This document shows, piece by piece, positions 53,119 to 63,500 of a stretch of DNA of 64,000 nt; the stretch's first letter is position 1; each line of letters opens with the position of its first letter. The notes under the pieces are model-generated. The model did no database searches, was not told the origin of the DNA, and saw only the letters and a list, made by a program, of their open reading frames with translations. The DNA is taken from positions 647,501 through 711,500 of the forward strand of contig NZ_FZNV01000001.1 of assembly GCF_900188415.1 (NCBI RefSeq), given 5' to 3'. The translations under genes and the position numbers were made by a program. This DNA comes from Maribacter sedimenticola (lineage in GTDB: Bacteria > Bacteroidota > Bacteroidia > Flavobacteriales > Flavobacteriaceae).

Positions 53119-54438
53119 ATGAATTTTAGTAAACCGAGTTTAAGTTTTTGGCAGATATTTAATATGAATGTTGGGTTTTTAGGAATCCAATACAGTTTTG
53201 GTCTTCAGCAGACGGCAATTAACCCTATATTCTTATACTTAGGTGCTCCAGAGGAAATGCTACCTATTTTGAACATTGCCGGCCCGGTTACAGGTTTGGT
53301 AATTCAACCAATAATTGGCGCTATGTCAGACAAAACTTGGTCTGAACGTTGGGGGCGCCGTAAACCATATTTTCTAATTGGGGCCATTTTAGGTAGTTTG
53401 TGCCTATTTGCATTTCCTACCAGTCCGGTTTTATGGTTTGCCGTAGGACTCTTGTGGATTTTGGATGTAGGTAATAATATGGCCATGGAACCATATAGGG
53501 CTTTTGTAGGTGATAAATTGCCAGAAAAACAATTAAGTCTAGGGTATCAAATGCAAAGCCTGTTCGTTGGTGCGGGTATTTTATTGGCAAATGGATCTAT
53601 TGTACTTTTTCAATACCTATTCGGTGGGGATTCTGTTGAAGCGGCAGGGACCATCCCCACATGGTTGTATTACTCGTTCTATATTGGAGCCATCTTATCC
53701 ATCACTACTATCCTTTGGTCGGTACTAAAAACTCCAGAAATTCCACCAACCACAGAAGAGCTTGCGGAAATAAATGAAGCCAAGGGCAAATCTATTTTGG
53801 AAAGAATTGCTTTGCCGTTCAAGGAAATTTCCCAATCAATAAAGAAAATGCCAAAATTCATGTGGAAATTGGGTGCGGTTTACCTTTTTCAATGGTATGC
53901 TCTTTTTATCTATTGGCAGTATACTACTCCGTTGTTTAAATTGACCATGGGGTACAGCACTGGAGAAGCGGCATCGCAATCTGCACAGATGAGTTTAACT
54001 TATAATATAGTAACTATGGTCGTAGCCTTGGCCTTGGTACCTTTAACCTTAAAATATGGTGGTAAAAAAGTCTATGCGCTCAGTTTGGTAGGTACGGCCA
54101 TTGCATTATTTTCAATTCCGTTTATTCAAGATCCAACTTTGGTGCTGGTCCCCATGGTTTTATTTGGTATAGGTTGGGCGGCCATGATGGGAATTCCTTA
54201 TACTATGGTATCTAAAGTGGTGCCCCAAGAAAGGCGTGGGGTGTATATGGGTATTTTAAATATGATGATCGTTATTCCTATGGGAATTGAAACCTTGACC
54301 TTTGGCCCCATTTATAAATATTTGTTGGGTAACAATGCAATTAATGCCATGTTGTTTGCCGGTGCTTTCTTTGTTCTTGCTGCAATTTTTGCTATGCGGT
54401 TAAATGTGAAAAACAAAAAAGAAGCCGTGGATATTTAA
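53119..54438 (+). CDS. MFS sugar transporter, SLC45/sucrose-permease-like
   Basis: 439 residues with 12 predicted membrane helices. The loop after helix 2 reads SDKTWSERWGRRKPYFLIGA, the RRKP-type motif typical of sucrose/H+ symporters of the SLC45/SUT group. Further support is LDVGNNMAMEPYRAFVGD in helix 4 and the long central loop with LAEINEAKGKSILERIA. Coming straight after a sucrose phosphorylase, it most likely imports sucrose with a proton or another cation. Maltose or another disaccharide is possible. It has its own candidate promoter and operator. Confidence 0.85.
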   Translation: MNFSKPSLSFWQIFNMNVGFLGIQYSFGLQQTAINPIFLYLGAPEEMLPILNIAGPVTGLVIQPIIGAMSDKTWSERWGRRKPYFLIGAILGSLCLFAFPTSPVLWFAVGLLWILDVGNNMAMEPYRAFVGDKLPEKQLSLGYQMQSLFVGAGILLANGSIVLFQYLFGGDSVEAAGTIPTWLYYSFYIGAILSITTILWSVLKTPEIPPTTEELAEINEAKGKSILERIALPFKEISQSIKKMPKFMWKLGAVYLFQWYALFIYWQYTTPLFKLTMGYSTGEAASQSAQMSLTYNIVTMVVALALVPLTLKYGGKKVYALSLVGTAIALFSIPFIQDPTLVLVPMVLFGIGWAAMMGIPYTMVSKVVPQERRGVYMGILNMMIVIPMGIETLTFGPIYKYLLGNNAINAMLFAGAFFVLAAIFAMRLNVKNKKEAVDI

Positions 54439-54528
54439 ATATTCCACCCTTTTATACTCCCTTTGATAACGTAGCTTTATTCTTAATATAAAACTGCGTT
54501 CTTTTCTCGCTCTTTTAAAGAATACCTT

Positions 54529-54536
54529 TAAATTTG
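54529..54536 (+). promoter_or_regulatory. Possible -7 promoter element of maeB
   Basis: TAAATTTG matches TAnnTTTG and ends 19 bp before the ATG at 54556. No TTG is in register. Confidence 0.4.
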
Positions 54537-54555
54537 ACGAATAAAATTATAGAAC

Positions 54556-56355
54556 ATGAGCAAGGAAAAGCAAAGAAGGGAAGCGCTTATTTATCATGCA
54601 AAGCCACAGCCTGGTAAAATCAAAATAGTTCCAACAAAACCATACAGTACTCAAAGAGACCTTGCTTTGGCCTATTCGCCAGGTGTGGCTGAACCTTGCT
54701 TGGAAATCGCAAAGGATAAGGAAAATGTATATAAATATACTTCTAAAGGAAATCTGGTAGCCATTATTTCTAATGGTACTGCCGTATTGGGATTGGGTAA
54801 TATTGGTCCTGAGGCATCCAAACCTGTAATGGAAGGTAAAGGATTGCTGTTCAAAATCTTTGCCGATATAGACGGTATAGATATTGAAGTGGATACCGAG
54901 GATGTAGATAAATTTATAGAAACGGTTAAAATGATCGCACCAACGTTTGGTGGTATCAATTTAGAGGATATTAAGGCGCCAGAAGCTTTTGAGATCGAGC
55001 GTCGTTTAAAAGAGGAATTGGATATCCCCGTTATGCATGACGATCAACATGGTACTGCAATTATTTCGGCAGCAGCGTTGTTGAATGCATTGGAGCTTGC
55101 CCATAAGAAAATGGCGGATGTACGTATCGTTATCAGTGGTGCCGGCGCCGCAGCGGTATCGTGTACAAAATTATACAAGGCTTTTGGTGCAAGGGCTGAG
55201 AACATTGTAATGCTAGATAGTAAGGGGGTCATTCGTAAGGATGCAGAAAACTTGGCTGAAAGTAAAAAGGAATTTGCTACGGATAGAAAAATAGATACTC
55301 TAGAAGAAGCAATGGTAAATGCAGATGTGTTCGTAGGATTGTCCATCGCAAATATCGTATCCCCGGAAATGTTAAATAGCATGGCGGATAATCCAATTGT
55401 ATTCGCAATGGCCAACCCTGATCCGGAAATTGACTATAATCTCGCCATTGATACCCGCAAGGATATCATAATGGCCACAGGTAGGTCAGATCATCCTAAC
55501 CAAGTCAACAATGTATTAGGTTTCCCTTTCATATTTAGGGGAGCGTTAGATGTAAGGGCAACTGCTATCAACGAAGCTATGAAAATGGCAGCCGTTAAAG
55601 CCTTGGCAGACCTTACCAAACAGCCGGTACCGGAACAGGTCAATATTGCCTACGGGGAAACCAGGTTGGCGTTTGGAAAGGAATATATAATTCCAAAACC
55701 GTTTGATCAACGATTAATATATGAGATACCTCCTGCCGTTGCAAAGGCAGCTATGGAAAGTGGTGTAGCCAAAGCACCTATACAGGACTGGGACAAGTAC
55801 CGTGAAGAGTTAATGTTGCGTTCAGGTAATGACAATAAGGTGGTGCGGTTACTTCATGGTAGGGCACGAACCAACGCTAAGAAAATCGTTTTTGCGGAAG
55901 CCGATCACTTAGATGTATTGAAGGCGGCCCAAATTGTACATGAAGAAGGTATAGCAACACCTATTCTATTGGGTAGAAAGGAAATTATCCTTGAATTGAA
56001 AAAAGAATTGGAGTTCGATGCTGATCTAGATATCATTGACCCAATGTCAGAGGAGTTTGATGAGCGCCATATTAGATATGCTACCAAATATTGGGAAAGC
56101 CGTAAACGTAGTGGTGTAACTTTTTACAGTGCCAAAATAAAAATGCGTGAACGCAACTATTTTGGGGCAATGATGGTCTTGGAAGGAGATGCGGACGGTA
56201 TGATATCTGGTTATTCAAGGGCTTATCCAACGGTAGTAAAACCAATTTTAGAAGTTATAGGTAGGGCAACAGGGGTCAAAAAAGTGGCTACCGTAAATAT
56301 TATGATTACGGAAAAGGGGTCCATTGTTCTTGGCGGATACCTCAATCAATATTGA
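54556..56355 (+). CDS. maeB: NADP-dependent malic enzyme MaeB, main part (frameshifted near 56320)
   Basis: 599 codons before a premature stop. The malic enzyme part (about 1-430) is complete: RDLALAYSPGVAEPCLEI, VPVMHDDQHGTA-type motif (DIPVMHDDQHGTAIISAAAL), the Rossmann motif VISGAGAAAVSCTKLYKAFG, and FAMANPDPEIDYN. A phosphotransacetylase-like domain begins about 435. After codon 588 (GGG at 56317) the frame shifts: the product ends SIVLGGYLNQY, where PLFLADTSINIEPNAEEL is expected and found in the next frame. Removing T56320 restores a 764-residue protein, the normal MaeB length. It decarboxylates malate to pyruvate with NADP+. The malic enzyme half may remain active. Confidence 0.93.
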   Translation: MSKEKQRREALIYHAKPQPGKIKIVPTKPYSTQRDLALAYSPGVAEPCLEIAKDKENVYKYTSKGNLVAIISNGTAVLGLGNIGPEASKPVMEGKGLLFKIFADIDGIDIEVDTEDVDKFIETVKMIAPTFGGINLEDIKAPEAFEIERRLKEELDIPVMHDDQHGTAIISAAALLNALELAHKKMADVRIVISGAGAAAVSCTKLYKAFGARAENIVMLDSKGVIRKDAENLAESKKEFATDRKIDTLEEAMVNADVFVGLSIANIVSPEMLNSMADNPIVFAMANPDPEIDYNLAIDTRKDIIMATGRSDHPNQVNNVLGFPFIFRGALDVRATAINEAMKMAAVKALADLTKQPVPEQVNIAYGETRLAFGKEYIIPKPFDQRLIYEIPPAVAKAAMESGVAKAPIQDWDKYREELMLRSGNDNKVVRLLHGRARTNAKKIVFAEADHLDVLKAAQIVHEEGIATPILLGRKEIILELKKELEFDADLDIIDPMSEEFDERHIRYATKYWESRKRSGVTFYSAKIKMRERNYFGAMMVLEGDADGMISGYSRAYPTVVKPILEVIGRATGVKKVATVNIMITEKGSIVLGGYLNQY

Positions 56356-56851
56356 GCCTAATGCTGAAGAACTTGCGGATATTGCCCAAATGACGGCTAA
56401 TGTAGCGACAACCTTTGGTTTTGACCCAGTATTGGCCATGTTAAGCTATGCTAATTTTGGTTCATCTGTTCACCCTAATGCAAGAAAGGTGAAGGAAGCT
56501 GTGCATATTTTACATGAAACATGCCCTAATTTGGTAGTGGACGGTGAAATTCAAACAGACTTTGCATTGAACAAGGAACTACATGAAAGTAAATTCCCAT
56601 TTTCAAAATTGGCCGGCAGAAAGGTGAATACGTTAATTTTCCCGAATTTGGACTCCGCTAACATTACGTATAAGTTACTTAAGGAACTTAACGGTGCAGA
56701 CTCCATTGGTCCAATTATGGTTGGCTTGCGCAAAGCGGTCCATATCATGCAACTTGGGGCAAGTGTAGATGAAATAGTAAATATGGCCGCTGTTGCCGTA
56801 ATAGACGCCCAAGAAAGGGAAAAACGTAAAAAGGCAAAGGAAGCCAAATAA
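56321..56851 (+). pseudogene. maeB: maeB C-terminal part (phosphotransacetylase-like domain), out of frame
   Basis: About 176 residues continue MaeB in the +1 frame: LFLADTSINIEPNAEELADI, VLAMLSYANFGSSVHPNARK, FPNLDSANITYKLLKELNG and IGPIMVGLRKAVHIMQLGAS. All are intact and without further damage, which argues for a recent mutation or a sequencing error rather than an old pseudogene. An internal ATG at 56324 could start translation of this piece alone. The domain resembles phosphotransacetylase but acts as a regulatory acetyl-CoA-sensing part in MaeB enzymes. Confidence 0.85.
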
Positions 56852-56864
56852 GTAAACCATGCTA

Positions 56865-56894
56865 TAGGGAAATGAATACGGTTTCATTTCCCTA
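56865..56894 (+). terminator. Hairpin between maeB and ruvA, possible terminator
   Basis: A perfect 12-bp stem (TAGGGAAATGAA / TTCATTTCCCTA) with loop TACGGT. It is followed by ATTAATATTAAG rather than a clean T-run, so it may be a terminator or a processing/stability element. Confidence 0.5.
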
Positions 56895-56910
56895 ATTAAT
56901 ATTAAGTTGT

Positions 56911-57492
56911 ATGATACATCATTTAAAAGGTAGGTTAATTGAAAAGAACCCAACACATGTTATAGTGGAGTGTGGTGGCGTTGGTTATTTTGTGAATATT
57001 TCATTGAATACCTTTTCAAAATTACCTGAAGATGAAAGTATTTCAATTTTTACCCACCTTCAAGTAAAGGAAGATTCCCACACCCTTTATGGTTTTGTAG
57101 AAAAATCCGAACGTGAAATATTTAGGTTGTTGATTTCGGTTTCCGGTATTGGATCAAGCATTGCAAGAACTATGTTGTCATCGCTTTCACCACTGCAAAT
57201 TAGGGATGCCATTGCCAATGGAGATGTAGCCACAATTCAATCCATAAAAGGAATCGGTGCCAAAACCGCACAGCGTGTAATTTTGGATCTTAGGGACAAG
57301 GTATTAAAAGTCTATGATATTGACGAAGTTTCGCTCAATGCAAACAATACAAATAAAGATGAAGCGTTATCTGCTTTAGAAGTTCTAGGCTTCGCACGCA
57401 AACAGGCAGAAAGGGTTGTCGATAAAGTGCTTGGTCAAGATGCTTCTAAAAGCGTTGAGGAAATTATTAAGCTCGCGCTCAAAAATTTGTAA
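56911..57492 (+). CDS. ruvA: Holliday junction-binding protein RuvA
   Basis: 193 residues, normal for RuvA. The OB-fold N-terminus is MIHHLKGRLIEKNPTHVIVE with VECGGVGYFVNIS. Two helix-hairpin-helix motifs follow (LISVSGIGSSIARTMLSSLS and IQSIKGIGAKTAQRVILDLR). The C-terminal domain that contacts RuvB ends with EDALSALEVLG-type sequence (DEALSALEVLGFARKQAERV). It targets RuvB to Holliday junctions. It is followed after 21 bp by sprA, a neighbourhood also known in other flavobacteria. Confidence 0.98.
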   Translation: MIHHLKGRLIEKNPTHVIVECGGVGYFVNISLNTFSKLPEDESISIFTHLQVKEDSHTLYGFVEKSEREIFRLLISVSGIGSSIARTMLSSLSPLQIRDAIANGDVATIQSIKGIGAKTAQRVILDLRDKVLKVYDIDEVSLNANNTNKDEALSALEVLGFARKQAERVVDKVLGQDASKSVEEIIKLALKNL

Positions 57493-57513
57493 TTAGTTTA
57501 AAAATAAGGGGCG

Positions 57514-60500
57514 ATTAAAAATCTTAAAACTTCTTTTAAGTATATCTTTTTATTCTTTGCGTTTTTTGGAAGCATAACCAGTGCTTTTGGTCAAGAAACG
57601 GAAGAGCAGGAGATAGATTCTGTAAAAACAGGATTTGATCTAGGTCGGATCTTAATTGAGAATCCAGATAGTATTGTATCCAAATATATTTATGATCCTA
57701 AACTTGATCGTTATATTTATAATGAAAGTGTTGGCGATTTTAATATTGGCTACCCTATTATTCTGACACCGGAACAATATTTTGCCCTTATTGAAAAAGA
57801 AGGTATTAAATCTTACTTCAAGGAAAAGTCAGATGCCTATTCCGGTAAAAAAGCAGGAAGTGAAGAGGCACGTAAAAACTTATTGCCCAATTTTTATGTA
57901 AACAATAATTTCTTTACGTCCATCTTTGGAGGTAATACCATAGAAATTATTCCGCAGGGTTCCGTTGCAATGGATCTTGGGGTCATATGGCAGAAAAACG
58001 ACAATCCTTCTTTATCCCCACGAAATAGAACCAACCTATCGTTTGATTTTGACCAGCGTATTAGCCTTAGCATGTTGGGTAAAATTGGTGAACGGCTACA
58101 GGTTAATGCCAACTATGATACGGAAGCTACGTTTGATTTCCAGAACATCGTAAAATTGGATTATACGCCAACAGAAGATGATATTATCCAATCCATTGAG
58201 GTCGGTAATGTAAATATGCCTTTAAACAGTTCGTTAATACAGGGAGCGCAAAGTCTATTTGGTGTAAAAACAAAATTACAGTTCGGTAAAACTTCGGTAA
58301 CCGCCGTGTTTTCAGAGCAACGTTCACAAAACAATACCGTAGTTGCCCAAGGGGGCGGTACATTGAACGAGTTTTCATTAACGGCGTTGGACTATGATGA
58401 GAACAGGCACTTTTTCCTGGCTCATTATTTTAGGGACAATTACGATCGTGCACTGGAAACATATCCGTACATACAAAGTCAAGTACAGATTACACGTATA
58501 GAAGTTTGGGTCACGAATAGAAGTCAACAAACGCTTAATGTACGTAATGTCGTTGCCATTCAGGATTTAGGTGAGGCGGAAGCTGGGAATACCAGAATTG
58601 CACAGAATGGCGGTGGTGGCGGTTTTTTTGACGGTAGTTTAAATGTTAGGCCGCGAAACAGTGCTAATGATTATGATCCGGCACTGATCAGTAGTGGTGG
58701 CGGTGCATTGAATGAAAATATTAGGGAGATTGCAACCGTGGAGAGTGGTTTTGATATTCCCGGATATTCCGTTAACCAAGGTTTTGACTATGCCATTTTA
58801 GAGAACGCCAGAAAGTTGGAACAGGGTAGGGATTTTGAATTTAATTCACAATTGGGATATATTTCATTGAACCAACGTCTAAGTAACGATGAAGTTTTAG
58901 GAGTTGCCTTTCAATATACCTATCAGGGAGAAGTCTACCAAGTAGGGGAATTTGCCAATGGCGGACTAGAAGCCACTACCATATCTCAAGGTGCTAATCC
59001 TATTATCGAAAATAATACCTTGATCTTAAAGTTGCTAAAAAGTAATATTACCAATATCAGCGATCCTATTTGGGATTTAATGATGAAGAATATTTATGCT
59101 ACGGGCGCTTTTCGTTTAAGTGAGGAAGATTTTAAATTGAATATTCTTTATTCCGACCCAACACCAAGGAATTACATAACTCCAGTAGAAGAAGGGCCAG
59201 GGTCAGGTTGGCCAGAGGGTCTTGAGGAACGTATTTTGTTAAGTGTTTTTAATTTGGATAGGTTAAATGTCTATAACGATATACAGCCTGGAGGGGACGG
59301 TTTTTTTGATTTTGTACCGGGACAGACCATAGATATTCAAGGTGGCCGTATCATATTTACCAAAGTAGAGCCGTTTGGTGAATTTTTATTCCAAGAATTG
59401 GAAAACGGAAACAGTGCTAGTTATGGGGACGAAACTTCTTATAATGCCAACCAAGAGAAATACGTATTCAAGGATATGTATGAATTGACCAAGGCGGCGG
59501 CACTTCAGGATCCGGAAAAGAATAAATTTTTATTAAAAGGTAAATACAAATCAGAAGGTAGTAACGGTATTCCTATTGGGGCATTTAATGTGCCTAGGGG
59601 TTCTGTTCGTGTTACCGCAGGTGGTAGACAATTGCAGGAAGGTATTGATTATACCGTTAACTATCAGGCGGGTACGGTACAAATATTAGATCCTAGTTTA
59701 GAGGCTTCCAATGTTCCAATTAATATTTCCGTAGAAAACAATGCTGTTTTTGGTCAACAGACTAGGCGTTTTACCGGGGTAAATGTGGAACATCAATTTA
59801 CGGACAAGTTTGTATTGGGGGCAACGCTGTTGAACTTGAACGAGAGACCTTTGACCCAAAAGTCTAATTTTGGTGTTGAGCCTGTAAACAATACGATCTT
59901 TGGTCTAAACGGAAACTTTTCTACCGAAGTACCCTGGTTGACCCGTATGGTGAATAAACTTCCCAATATAGATACTGATGTGCCTTCTAACGTGTCTATT
60001 CGTGCAGAAATGGCCATGTTGAAGCCTAATTCTCCAAAGAATGCAAATTTTGAAGGGGAGACCACCACATATTTGGATGATTTTGAAGGGGCGCAGGCTT
60101 TAATAGATATACGTGCCTCCTTAGGTTGGACAATTTCCAGTACACCGTTGGAGTTTGGCAACGGCGGCCAGCTTTATGGCACTTCTCCTGAAGACCCGGA
60201 TAATTTACTGAACGGATATGGCAGGGCCAAATTGGCTTGGTACACTATTGATCCTATTTTCTATACCAATCAAAGACCATCTGGGATCAGTGATGACGAT
60301 ATTTCCATTAACCCAACACGTAGGGTATTTATAGATGAGGTTTTTCCACAAACCGATGTAGCCCAAGGACAAACACAGGTACAGGGAACATTGGATATGG
60401 TTTATTATCCAACTACCAAGGGGCCCTATAACAACAACCCAAGTTTTGAATCTGAATTGCCTACCGATAAATGGGGGGGTATGATGCGTGCATTGAGCAG

Positions 60501-63500
60501 TACGGATTTTGAACAAAGTAATGTGGAATTTGTCCAATTCTGGGTAATGGACCCATATGTTGATGGTATCTCTACCGGTTCTGGTGAATTGGTCATCAAC
60601 CTTGGTAATATTTCTGAGGATATATTACGGGATGGTAAAAAACAATACGAAAACGGTTTGCCCGGTGTTGATAGCAATGATTTTGTTGCACCTACTGCAT
60701 GGGGAGAAGTACCGGCAACACAATCCTTGGTCTATGCCTTTGATGCCAGTGAACAAAACCGAAATTTACAGGATATTGGATATGACGGATTGAACGATAT
60801 TAATGAAGCCGACATCTTTACCAACAATGGAGGCGATGACCCTGCTTTGGACAATTATCGGTATTATTTAAACAGGGAAGGAAGTATTTTGGAACGTTAT
60901 GTAGATTTCAACAGTCCGGACGGTAACTCACCTGTAGAGGTAACCAATACCAATAGGGGGTCTACCACCTTACCGGATGTTGAGGACATTGATCGTGACC
61001 TTACCATGAATACGGTTAATAGTTATTATGAATACCGTATTCCTATAAAGCCCAATACCACGATCAATGATAAATATGTTACCGACATAAGGGAAGGAAC
61101 AGCTTCTGGAAATAGAATACCTAATGGCGATGAGGTAAGTTATCGTTGGATTCAATATAAAATTCCGTTAAGTGATTTTACGGATGCCGTTGGCGGAATT
61201 ACGGATTTTAGATCCATTAGTTTTATGAGGATGTACATGACCGGGTTTAATTCTCCAACCGTATTACGTTTTGCGACATTGGACCTCGTGAGGGGAGACT
61301 GGCGTACTTACACCAAATCATTACAAGATCCGGATATTGACAACAATCCTGCAGATGATGGAACTTCATTAGATGTAAATACGGTAAACATAGAAGAAAA
61401 TAGCAATAGAAGCCCTATTCCTTATGTTCTGCCACCGGGCGTTGTCAGGGAGCAATTGAATAATAATAACACGATCATTCGTCAAAATGAGCAATCTCTC
61501 TCTTTACTTGTTGAAAATCTAGAGGCACAGGATGCCCGGGGTGTATTTAAGAATCTAAATATAGATATACGCCAGTATGAGCAATTGAAAATGTTCATGC
61601 ATGCTGAAAAAATTGTGGATAGTGATTATGCGGATACCAGTACACCATTGGTAGGGTTTCTCCGCATTGGTACGGATTTCTCACAGAACTATTACCAAAT
61701 GGAGCTTCCGTTACAGTTTACTCCTTTTGGTGCAGTTGCCGATACGGAAATTTGGCCGGAAATCAATGAACTGACCGTTGCGCTTAGTGATTTGAACAAG
61801 GTAAAATCTTTATGGATTACAGGCGGAGAATTAAATGAAATGCGATTTTTTGAAATCGAAAACGGGGAAGTTGTTCCCGTTGATGAATTTGATGTGCGTA
61901 CACCGGGTAAGGTACGTATTGGAATTAAAGGTAACCCTTCCCTAGGTAGTATAAGGAGTATTATGGTGGGGGTTAAAAATCAGGATATTTTACCGGCCAG
62001 GGGTGAGGTTTGGTTCAATGAATTACGTCTTGCAGGACTGGACAATAATGGCGGTTGGGCAGCTGTGGCTTCCGTAGATGCCAATATCGCGGATTTTGCC
62101 AATATCAGTGCAACGGGCAGTACCAGTACATCCGGTTTTGGTAGTATAGACCAAATGCCCAATGAACGTGCTCGGGAAGATGCTATATCGTATGATGTTG
62201 TCACCAATGTTAATGTAGGGCAATTGCTTCCAAAAAAATGGGGTATACAAATTCCATTCAATTACGGCATTTCAGAACAGGTAATTACACCGGAGTTTGA
62301 TCCCGTTTATGATGATTTAAAGCTTGATGATCTAATAGATGCGGCACCAGATCAAGAAACCGCAGATGAAATACGGGAACAAGCAGAGGATTATACAAAA
62401 AGAACAAGTATTAATGTTATAGGTCTAAGAAAAGATCGGGGGGATGAGGCAGATGCCAATTTTTACGACATAGAAAACTTTACGTTCAACTATAGCTATA
62501 ATGAAACCGATCATCGTGATTTTGAGATTGCGCAGTTGCGTGACCAGAGCGTCAATACCGGTTTTGTTTATAACCATAGTTTTGAACCTGTAGAGGTCGC
62601 GCCTTTTGCCAAAAAAGATTCATTGTTTACAGGTAAGTACTTACAATGGTTAAAAGATTTGAACCTTAACTTATTGCCATCTACTATCGGCGTCAACTCA
62701 AATATTAACAGGCAGTTTAATGCGCAACGTTTTAGGGATGTTAGGGAAGAAGGTGTGGATAGGTTGGAACTTCCAGAATTACAACAACGTAATTACTTAT
62801 TTAATTGGCAATATGCCATAAATTATAATTTGACCAAATCGTTACGATTGAATTTAACGGGATCTAATAATAATATCATTAGAAATTACTTTAATGAAGA
62901 TGAACCTGAAGATTCGTTCAATAGAATAGACAATACCCTAGGTCTTTGGGATGGTTTCTTTGATGTAGGGGAGCCCAACAGGCATTCTCAGCAGATGCAA
63001 CTAAATTATGAGGTGCCATTTGCCAAGATTCCGGCTTTGGACTTCATAAATACCCAATATACCTATACCAGTAATTTTGATTGGCAACGAGGCGGAGATG
63101 CGGTCAGGCAGGTAGTTGGTTCGGATATCAACACCGTCCAAAATGCTAATACACACACCATAACTTCTTCGCTAACATTGCAGAAGTTTTATGATATGAT
63201 CGGGTTAAAGAAACGTTCTGCGCCAAAAGCCGCTGCTGCCGGACCAATTAGAAGGGACAAAGCGGGTGTGCCTTCTGAAGATCAAGAAAAAATTAAAGGT
63301 AAAACCAGTGATTTTTTCAATACCGTAGTAGATGTCGTTACCATGGTAAAGAGATTAAACTTGAACTATAGTGAAAACAATGGTACAGTGCTACCTGGCT
63401 ATACCCAATCTGTGGGGTTCATAGGTACCGCAAGGCCTAGTGTAGGATTTATTTTTGGTAGTCAGGCAGATGTTAGGTTTGAAGCGGCTAGAAATGGCTG

